Shown here one piece after another: positions 57,969 through 64,000 of a DNA stretch of 64,000 nucleotides; the first letter of the stretch is position 1; each line of letters begins with the position of its first letter. Below the pieces are notes generated by a model, which saw only the letters and a program-made list of their open reading frames with translations, had not been told where the DNA came from and made no database searches. Position numbers and translations under genes: made by a program. The stretch is taken from the NCBI RefSeq assembly GCF_001984175.1, contig NZ_MTQP01000062.1, positions 276,842 through 340,841 of the forward strand, written 5' to 3'. This DNA is from Saccharothrix sp. ALI-22-I. GTDB lineage: Bacteria; Actinomycetota; Actinomycetes; Mycobacteriales; Pseudonocardiaceae.

Positions 57969-58430
57969 ATGGGCAAACGCGGTCCTGCCGCCAAGCCCAC
58001 CACCTTGCGCATCCTGCACGGCGACCGCGCCGACCGGATCAACGACCGGGAGCCGGTGCCACCCGCGCAGGAGATCGCCTGTCCGGACTGGGCCTCGGAC
58101 GGCGCGCGGGAGATCTGGGCGCGGCTCGCGCCGAGTCTGGAGCAGCGGGGCGTGCTCACGGCCTGGGATGTGGACGCGTTCCTCGTGCTGTGCGAGGCGC
58201 TGCACCGCTACCGCAACGCCACCGCGCTGGTGAACGGCTCCGCGCTGTTGGTGCAGGGCGGTAGCGGGCTGATGAAGAACCCGGCGTTGCAGGTGCAGGC
58301 CGAGGCTGAGCGCACGTTCCTGACCTACGCCGCCCGGTTCGGGCTGACGCCCAGCGACCGCCAGTCCATCAAGGTGGAGGTGGGCGGCGACCAGGACCAC
58401 CAGGGCGGACCGGGCCGCCTCCTCAGCTAA
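57969..58430 (+). CDS. terS: Phage terminase small subunit (P27 family)
   Basis: A 153-residue protein from ATG 57969 (AGGAGGTGAG upstream). It opens MGKRGPAAKPTTLRILHGDR, the hallmark of P27-type terminase small subunits, and contains AREIWARLAPSLEQRGVLTA. It recognises phage DNA for packaging. The large subunit follows. Confidence 0.92.
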   Translation: MGKRGPAAKPTTLRILHGDRADRINDREPVPPAQEIACPDWASDGAREIWARLAPSLEQRGVLTAWDVDAFLVLCEALHRYRNATALVNGSALLVQGGSGLMKNPALQVQAEAERTFLTYAARFGLTPSDRQSIKVEVGGDQDHQGGPGRLLS

Positions 58431-58524
58431 GCCCCGCGCCAACCCGAAGCGCACCAAGACCAGCTCGCGCACCGGCACCGCTACGCCCCGAAACCCCACA
58501 GCGAACCCCAAACGCGGGGCGCGG

Positions 58525-60171
58525 TTGCCGGTGTGCGGGCGCACCTTCGACGGTCACACCTGCCGCAAGCGCGGCGATCACCTCTGCAAGCCCCGCGCCG
58601 ACCACGCGCAGGCGTTCGCCGAGGAGATCTGCGTCCACACCAAGGACCGGTGGGCGCGGCGGCCGTTCATCCTCGCCGACTGGCAGCGAGACGACATCGT
58701 CCGGCCGCTGTTCGGCGAGGTCCGCTGGGACGACGAAGCCGAGTGCTACGTCCGCCGGTTCCGCATCGCGTGGATCGAGCTTGCCCGCAAGAACGGCAAG
58801 TCCGAACTGCTGGCGTTCGTGGCGCTGTACCTGCTGGTCGGGGACGGCGTGGAGTCGGCCGAGGTCTATGGCTGTGCCCGCGACACCGACCAGGCGAAGC
58901 TGGTGTTCAATGTCGCCGCGCGCATGGTCCGGCTGTCGCCGGTGCTGTCGCGGCGTTTGCGGGTCATCGAGCACTCGGCGCGCATCGTGGACGAGAAGAC
59001 CAACTCCGTCTACGCCGTCGTCCCGGCTGACGCGCTGGGCAACCTGGGTTCCAACCCGAGCTGCGTCATCTTCGACGAGGTCCTGACCCAGCCGAACGGC
59101 GACTTCTGGAACGCCATGCGCACCGGCATGGGCACGCGGCTGGAGCCGCTGCTGATCGCGGCCACGACCGCGGGCAACGACCCCGCATCTTTCGCCAAGG
59201 GCGAGCACGACGAGTTCGTGAAGATCGGCGAGGACCCGTCGCGGGCGCCGCACCGGTTCGTCTACCTGCGCAACACCCCCGAGGACGCCGACCCCTGGGA
59301 CGAGGCGAACTGGTACCACGCCAACCCGGCGTTGGGTGACTTCCTGTCGCTGGCCGCGCTGCGGGAAGAAGCCCTCGAAGCCCGCAACGACCCGCTCAAG
59401 GAGAACGCCTTCAGGCAGTTCCGGCTGAACCAGTGGGTCAACCAGGCGTCGCGGTGGATGCCGATGCACCTGTACGCGGCGTGCACCGGCAGCACCCGTG
59501 ACGAACCCGCGCAGTTGCGTCGGGAGCTGGCCCGCCGCCCCGCCTGGGGCGGGCTGGATCTGGCCTCGAAGCTCGACCTGACCGCCTGGTGCCTGATCGT
59601 GCCGGACGGCATCGACGGCCACCCCTCGGCGCTGTGGCGGTTCTGGCTGCCCGAAGCCGGGGTGACGTTCCTCGATGAGCGCACCGAGGGCCGCGTGTCG
59701 AGGTGGGTCGACCAGGGCTGGATCACCGTCACGGACGGAGAGGTCATCGACTACGAGAAGGTGGAAGCCGACATCGTCGCCGACACCGGCCTGTTGCGGG
59801 TCGCGGACATCTCCTACGACGAGTGGTCCGGTGAACCCGTCCGCCAACGCCTGGAGAAGCGCACGGGCGTGCCGATGTTCCCGGTGGCGCAGACCTACAA
59901 GGGCATGACGGCCGGGATGAACGAGGTCATGGCGCTGACCAAGTCACGCCGCTGGTCCCACCACGGCAACCCCGTCGCCGAGTGGTGCTTCGACTCCGTC
60001 GAGGTCCGCCACCCACCCGGCGAACCCGACCTCATCCGCCCCGACAAGCCCGAACGCGGCAAGACCGGCAAACGGATCGACGCCGTGCCCACGGCCGCGA
60101 TGGCGGTAGGCGGATGGAAGCTGCGCGGCTCGAAGGTCAAGAAGTCCGGCCGCATGGTCGTGATGGGCTAG
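58525..60171 (+). CDS. terL: Phage terminase large subunit
   Basis: A 548-residue packaging motor. A Cys/His-rich N-terminus (CGRTFDGHTCRKRGDHLC) is unusual and may be a zinc finger. The ATPase has Walker A ARKNGKSE (87-94) and Walker B VIFDE (181-185), and the nuclease domain begins GGLDLASKLDLTAW with the metal Asp. TTG 58525 is used; the frame is open upstream through the end of terS, so the true start may be earlier at a non-canonical codon. Confidence 0.92.
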   Translation: MPVCGRTFDGHTCRKRGDHLCKPRADHAQAFAEEICVHTKDRWARRPFILADWQRDDIVRPLFGEVRWDDEAECYVRRFRIAWIELARKNGKSELLAFVALYLLVGDGVESAEVYGCARDTDQAKLVFNVAARMVRLSPVLSRRLRVIEHSARIVDEKTNSVYAVVPADALGNLGSNPSCVIFDEVLTQPNGDFWNAMRTGMGTRLEPLLIAATTAGNDPASFAKGEHDEFVKIGEDPSRAPHRFVYLRNTPEDADPWDEANWYHANPALGDFLSLAALREEALEARNDPLKENAFRQFRLNQWVNQASRWMPMHLYAACTGSTRDEPAQLRRELARRPAWGGLDLASKLDLTAWCLIVPDGIDGHPSALWRFWLPEAGVTFLDERTEGRVSRWVDQGWITVTDGEVIDYEKVEADIVADTGLLRVADISYDEWSGEPVRQRLEKRTGVPMFPVAQTYKGMTAGMNEVMALTKSRRWSHHGNPVAEWCFDSVEVRHPPGEPDLIRPDKPERGKTGKRIDAVPTAAMAVGGWKLRGSKVKKSGRMVVMG

Positions 60172-60265
60172 TCGACCACATCGGGTGATCACCGGGTTGG
60201 TGTTGTCGATCAGCCGTCGGGGTATCAGATCACCACGGCGCACGACTTCGGCAGGGAGGACAGCC
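60172..60265 (+). promoter_or_regulatory. Control region of the cargo gene
   Basis: This 94-base gap lies between terL and the anti-sigma-type gene. GGGTGATCACC is palindromic (around 60184-60194), and GGGAGGA is the ribosome binding site at about 60254. A promoter is likely but not certain. Confidence 0.4.
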
Positions 60266-60718
60266 ATGACCGCCGATGAGGACATCTCGAATCCCCCGCG
60301 AGCCCGACCCTCCGAGCCCTCGGGAGTCCTGGTGCTCGAACTGACGGATGACGTGCCTGATCTGGCCGAGGTACGGCGGTGGACCGGCGAAGTCCTGTCG
60401 GACCTGACCGAGGACGAGATCACCGACGCGAAGTTGGTGGTGTCCGAGCTGGTGAGCAACGCCTACGAGCATGGCCAACACCCTTTGCATCTACGGCTGC
60501 GGCGCACCCGCAATCTGATCCGGATCGAGGTGACCGACCTGTCCCCGCAGGTGCCGGTGGTGGGCCGTTCCTCGGTGCGCGTGACACGTGGTCGCGGACT
60601 GGTGCTCGTGGACCGGCTGTGCCGGCAGTGGGGAGCCGTGCGCCACGCGGTGGGCAAGACCGTCTGGGCCGTCCTGGACCACCGGTCCCGACACTCGAAC
60701 ACGCTGCTGCCCGGCTGA
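60266..60718 (+). CDS. Anti-sigma-factor-type ATPase (SpoIIAB/RsbW-like), phage cargo gene
   Basis: A 150-residue protein from ATG 60266. The HATPase fold is recognised by the N-box KLVVSELVSNAYEHGQHPLH and the G-boxes TDLSPQVPVV and GRGLVLVDRLCRQWG. Proteins of this type bind sigma factors or phosphorylate anti-anti-sigma partners in actinomycete development. A typical packaging operon has portal right after terL, so this gene looks inserted as a moron, with its own terminator. No partner sigma or anti-anti-sigma gene is in the window. Confidence 0.85.
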   Translation: MTADEDISNPPRARPSEPSGVLVLELTDDVPDLAEVRRWTGEVLSDLTEDEITDAKLVVSELVSNAYEHGQHPLHLRLRRTRNLIRIEVTDLSPQVPVVGRSSVRVTRGRGLVLVDRLCRQWGAVRHAVGKTVWAVLDHRSRHSNTLLPG

Positions 60719-60728
60719 CCTTTCCCGC

Positions 60729-60770
60729 GTGAACTTGGTGGTGATCGCTCCTGATCTCCACCAAGTTCAC
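60729..60770 (+). terminator. Long hairpin after the cargo gene
   Basis: GTGAACTTGGTGG (60729-60741) pairs perfectly with CCACCAAGTTCAC (60758-60770); after one mismatch a GATC/GATC pairing extends the stem to a GCTCCT loop. It ends immediately before the first plausible portal start (CTG 60772). Confidence 0.88.
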
Positions 60771-60771
60771 G

Positions 60772-62304
60772 CTGTCCCCCGATCAGTGGGTTGCCCGCCT
60801 GGCACGGCTGCACAACGCCCAGCTCCCCGAACTGGAACTCCTGGACGCCTACTACGAGGGCGAACAGTCCCTCTCCTACATGCACCCGGAGCTGATCCGC
60901 CGCCTCAACGGCCGCGTCCGCCAGGTCGTGATCAACTGGCCCCAGCTCGTCGTGGACGCGCTCGATGAGCGCCTGGACCTGACCGGGTTCCGACTGGGCG
61001 GTCAGCAGGCCGCCGACGCCGAGTTGTGGCGGATCTGGCAGGCCAACCGCCTGGACCTGTACTCCGAACAGGCCCACGTCGACGCCCTGGCCCTGGGCCG
61101 TGCGTTCGCCATCGTCGGCACCGACGAGGACCGGCCGAACACCCCGCTGGTCACCGTCGAAAGTCCGTTGGACGTCCACGTCGACCTGGACCCGCGCACC
61201 CGCAAGGTGCGCGCCGCGCTCAAACGGCAGTTCAGCGACGACGCCGAGGACGGCTCCACCGAAGCCTGGGCCACGCTGTACCTGCCCAATGAGACCATCT
61301 GGTACTCCTCCGAGGACGGCGGCGGCACCTGGACCGAGGACGACCGCGACGAGCACGGCATGGGCCACGTCCCGGTGGTGCCGATCGTCAACCGGCCGCG
61401 CACCCGCCGCCGTCGCACCGCCCCGCCCCGGCTCGGGCGCTCCGAGCTGGCGGCCGTGCTGCCGCTGTCGGACGCCGCCTCGAAGATCGCCACGGACATG
61501 ATGGTCAGCGCGGAGTACCACGCGATGCCGCGCCGGTATGCGCTCGGCTTCGACAAAGAGGACTTCGTTGACGCGCAGGGCAACCCGCTCACGCCGTGGG
61601 AGGCCGTGGCGGGCGTGCTGTGGGCCTCGCCCAAGTCCCCGAAGGAGGACGGCGTCAGCGTCGGGCAGTTCCCCGAAGCGGACCTGACCAACTTCCACGC
61701 CACCCTCAACGCCCTGGCTCGCCTCGTCGCCAGCCTCACCGGTCTGCCGCCCCACTTCTTGGGCTACAGCACGGAGAACCCCGCTTCGGCGGACGGCATC
61801 CGCAGTTCGGAGTCCCGGCACATCAAGCGCGCCGAACGCCGTCAACGGTCCTTCGGTGACGGCTGGGAGGAGGTCATGCGCACGGTCCTGCGGGTGCGTG
61901 ACGGGCGGGTGCCGGACGAGGCGCTGCGCATGGAAGCCCAGTGGGTCGACGCCGCCACGCCGACCTTCGCCGCCCAGGCCGACGGGGTCGTGAAGCTGTT
62001 CAGCGCGGACCGGCTGCTGCCGCGTCGCGCGTCGCGTCGCGCGCTCGGGTACTCCGACGCGCAGATCCGGGAGATGGAGGCCGAGGACGCCGAGGCGTAC
62101 TCGCGTGCCATCGGCGACCAGGCCGACGAGTTCGGCCCCAAGCCGCTCCCGACCCCGCGCGACCCGGACGACGACGAACCCGAGGACGAGTCCGAGTTCG
62201 GGCGGGTGCCCGCGCCGCGCCGCGCGCCCGTGCAGCTCGGGCCGTCCGCGACCGTGCCGCCGTTGGCGGTGCAGTTCCGGGAACCCGCGCTCGCCGGGAG
62301 GTGA
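60772..62304 (+). CDS. Phage portal protein, probable CTG start
   Basis: A portal subunit of about 510 residues forming the DNA-packaging ring. From CTG 60772 the product begins MSPDQWVARLARLHNAQLPE, then LLDAYYEGEQSLSYM, a recognisable portal opening; the first ATG (60880) would cut this off. No ATG, GTG or TTG lies in frame after the stop at 60742, so the start must be CTG 60772 or 60751. Later segments include VVINWPQLVVDALDERLDLT, SPLDVHVDLDPRT and LPPHFLGYSTENPASADGIR, all portal features. The C-terminus is acidic. Confidence 0.85.
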   Translation: MSPDQWVARLARLHNAQLPELELLDAYYEGEQSLSYMHPELIRRLNGRVRQVVINWPQLVVDALDERLDLTGFRLGGQQAADAELWRIWQANRLDLYSEQAHVDALALGRAFAIVGTDEDRPNTPLVTVESPLDVHVDLDPRTRKVRAALKRQFSDDAEDGSTEAWATLYLPNETIWYSSEDGGGTWTEDDRDEHGMGHVPVVPIVNRPRTRRRRTAPPRLGRSELAAVLPLSDAASKIATDMMVSAEYHAMPRRYALGFDKEDFVDAQGNPLTPWEAVAGVLWASPKSPKEDGVSVGQFPEADLTNFHATLNALARLVASLTGLPPHFLGYSTENPASADGIRSSESRHIKRAERRQRSFGDGWEEVMRTVLRVRDGRVPDEALRMEAQWVDAATPTFAAQADGVVKLFSADRLLPRRASRRALGYSDAQIREMEAEDAEAYSRAIGDQADEFGPKPLPTPRDPDDDEPEDESEFGRVPAPRRAPVQLGPSATVPPLAVQFREPALAGR

Positions 62305-63296
62305 CCGCCCTGAGCGCTCCCGCGCAACCATCCATCGGTCTCGATGCCGACTACTACCGGGCACAACAGCGCATCGTCCGCGCCGCCGTCGACCAAGCCC
62401 AGACCGCATGGACGCAACTCGACCCACGCGACCCGTCCGCCTCCTGGGTGGAGGAGATCCGGCCGCAGGTCGTGACGGCCGTGGAAGAGGCACAGCAGGA
62501 GTCGGCCGCGCTGGCGCCGCTCTACATCGCGGGCACGCTGCTGGCCGCGGGTGCGGTGTCGGCTCCCCTCGCGCTGTTGGTGGCGTCGGCGTTCGTCGGC
62601 ATGGCCGCCAACGGCCTGGTGCTGTCGGCGTTGATGGACTTCGCGTTCGGCTACTACCGCCGCGCCAAGGCTGCCGACGTGCCCGAGACCGAAGCCCGCG
62701 CCCTCGGCCTGGCCAAGCTGCTGACCTACGTGGCCACCGAAACCAACGACACCGCCCGCCTGGCCGTGCACGTCGGCGCGGTGGTCGAACCGGACATCGC
62801 CGGGTACGAGCGGGTGGTGACCCTGCCCGCGTGCGGGCGCTGCATCCTGCTGTCCGGCCGCCTCTACCGGTTCTCCACGGGGTTCCTGCGGCACCCGAAC
62901 TGCGACTGCTCGATGCGCCCGGTCACCTCCGAGCAGTGGCGCGAGGGCGGCAGCTCGCGCAGCCCGCAAGCCTTGTTCGACGGCATGACCCGCGCCCAGC
63001 AGGACAAGGCGTTCGGCAAGGGCGAGGCCGCCGCGATCCGGGCCGGTGCCGACATCGGCCGCGTGGTCAACGCCCGCCGCCGCAACCAGGTGTACGTGGC
63101 CGGCGGGTACGAGTTCACCCGCGAAGCGACCACCACGCGCGGCATCGGACGGCAACTCGGTGAACTCGCCAAGCGGGGCGGCCGGTACCGACGCTCCCAG
63201 GTTCCCCGGCCCACCGCCGCCCAGCTCGTCAACGCCGTGAGCCAGGACCAGGCCGAGCTGATCCGCCAGCTCCGCCGCTTCGGCTACCTGCGCTGA
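62301..63296 (+). CDS. MuF/VG15-like minor head protein
   Basis: A 331-residue protein from GTG 62301 (GGGAGG upstream, GTGA overlap with portal). It contains the VG15 signature ACGRCILLSGRLYRFSTGFL with RHPNCDCSM, and a hydrophobic stretch LYIAGTLLAAGAVSAPLALL. These proteins are packaged minor capsid components next to portal. A C-terminal toxin domain, sometimes fused in MuF proteins, is not evident. Confidence 0.87.
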   Translation: MTALSAPAQPSIGLDADYYRAQQRIVRAAVDQAQTAWTQLDPRDPSASWVEEIRPQVVTAVEEAQQESAALAPLYIAGTLLAAGAVSAPLALLVASAFVGMAANGLVLSALMDFAFGYYRRAKAADVPETEARALGLAKLLTYVATETNDTARLAVHVGAVVEPDIAGYERVVTLPACGRCILLSGRLYRFSTGFLRHPNCDCSMRPVTSEQWREGGSSRSPQALFDGMTRAQQDKAFGKGEAAAIRAGADIGRVVNARRRNQVYVAGGYEFTREATTTRGIGRQLGELAKRGGRYRRSQVPRPTAAQLVNAVSQDQAELIRQLRRFGYLR

Positions 63297-63343
63297 CCAG
63301 CGCACACCCTCCCACCGCCAACGCCCGAAAGGGGGTTTCCACC

Positions 63344-64000
63344 CTGTCCGACAACCCGACCACCCCACCCGCCCCGGAACCACCCGCACAGCCGCCCACC
63401 AGCCCGCCACCGGCCCCGGAACCGCCCGCCCCGACTCCACCGGCCGAGGACACCGGCAAGGCCACAGAACCGGACTACCGGGCGCTGTACGAGGAGACCC
63501 GCACGAAGCTGACCCGCGCGGAGCAGACCGCACGGGAGCACAAGGCCAAGGCGTCCAAGCTGGACGAGATCGAGGCCGCGACCAAGACCGACGCGGAGAA
63601 GGCCGTCGAGCGCGCCACGGCCGCCGAAGCCCAGCTCGCTCAGCTTCGGCGCACGGCGGTGGACGCGGAGATCCGCGCCGCCGCCTCCGGCTGGGCCGAC
63701 CCGACCGACGCGCCCCGCTACCTGGACGACCGGGACCGCTACATCGGCGAGGACGGCCGGGTCGATACCGCCGCCATCGCCGCCGACCTCGCCGCGGTGC
63801 TCGCCCAGCGCCCGCACCTCGCGCGGGTCGACGGGCCGCGCCGCCCCGCCCCGGACCCCTCGCAGGGCCAGCGCCAGGGCGGGCCGTCCGGCATCGCCGA
63901 GCAGATCCGCGAGGCCGAAGCCCGCGGCGACTGGGCCACCGCGATCAGCCTGAAGAACCAGCGCCTGGCCGAGCAGGCCCGCGCAGCGGCACCCCGCATC
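63344..64000 (+). CDS. Phage scaffold-like protein (partial at right edge), probable CTG start
   Basis: The frame is open from CTG 63344 to the end of the window (219 codons). AAAGGGGG (63328-63335) is a strong ribosome binding site eight bases upstream, and no ATG, GTG or TTG occurs in frame before it; the first after it is GTG 63659. A Pro-rich N-terminus is followed by an acidic/basic coiled coil (LTRAEQTAREHKAKASKLDE) and the scaffold-type DPTDAPRYLDDRDRYIGEDG. It should assist capsid assembly; the major capsid gene should follow outside the window. Confidence 0.78.
   Translation, partial: MSDNPTTPPAPEPPAQPPTSPPPAPEPPAPTPPAEDTGKATEPDYRALYEETRTKLTRAEQTAREHKAKASKLDEIEAATKTDAEKAVERATAAEAQLAQLRRTAVDAEIRAAASGWADPTDAPRYLDDRDRYIGEDGRVDTAAIAADLAAVLAQRPHLARVDGPRRPAPDPSQGQRQGGPSGIAEQIREAEARGDWATAISLKNQRLAEQARAAAPRI

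Noticed and set aside
44000..64000. Integrase, tRNA or att site marking the prophage boundary
   Set aside because: I looked on both strands and found no recombinase motif or tRNA; the integrase is probably beyond the right edge.

Overview
The window is high-GC actinomycete DNA, most likely from a Pseudonocardiaceae-type genome (Saccharothrix, Lentzea or Actinosynnema relatives). The evidence is codon use strongly biased to G/C in third positions, frequent GTG and TTG starts, tightly overlapping operons, and lineage-typical genes: an RbpA paralog, a DUF3145 protein, a HelR-type RNA polymerase motor, a SapB-like class III lanthipeptide locus, a bacterial nitric oxide synthase and LCP and DUF6542 envelope proteins. 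The species cannot be read from the sequence.

Layout. (1) 0.7-6.9 kb: a class III lanthipeptide cluster in ramCSAB order: LanKC synthetase, a 56-residue precursor (two S-x2-S-x3-C ring motifs), then two ABC half-exporters. (2) 7-24 kb: housekeeping and accessory chromosome genes: DUF3145, a secreted subtilase, membrane proteins, a flavin disulfide reductase, TetR, VanZ, helR with a structured leader and possible leader peptide, paired CrcB fluoride channels with MarR and a divergent MFS pump, a SAM methyltransferase, and a PAS-GGDEF protein with a degenerate EAL domain. (3) 23.4-27.4 kb: split proton-translocating transhydrogenase genes next to nitric oxide synthase. (4) 27.6-33.9 kb: FAD monooxygenase and divergent TetR with twin perfect operators, a broken glycosyltransferase, an ABC transporter with an XRE regulator, a P450-ferredoxin pair and a MazEF-type pair. 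(5) 33.9-37.4 kb: an envelope group with a deacetylase-like/GT2 fusion lacking deacetylase catalytic residues, small membrane proteins and an LCP ligase.

(6) 37.6-44.0 kb: a compact minus-strand operon that looks like an uncharacterised specialised-metabolite pathway: RbpA-like protein, MoaA-like radical SAM enzyme, aldo/keto-reductase-fold protein without a recognisable catalytic tetrad, divergent seryl-tRNA synthetase, NodU/TobZ-type carbamoyltransferase and an unknown protein. The carbamoyltransferase, radical SAM and extra SerRS combination recalls the SerRS-targeting nucleoside albomycin, but no peptide-assembly genes are visible. Behind it, at 44-46.6 kb, lie an XRE-TPR regulator and small proteins.

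(7) 46.8-64 kb (running off the right edge): a tailed-phage prophage. It has an XRE repressor divergent from an early operon across a 26-bp palindrome, replication-type and small early proteins, a DUF932 module with different codon use, HNH endonuclease, a PP-loop ATPase, terminase small and large subunits, an anti-sigma-type kinase cargo gene with its own terminator wedged between terminase and portal, then portal, MuF-like head protein and a scaffold-like protein. Three of these phage genes have no ATG/GTG/TTG at the needed position and appear to start at CTG. No integrase or att site is visible. No tRNA, rRNA or CRISPR array was found.
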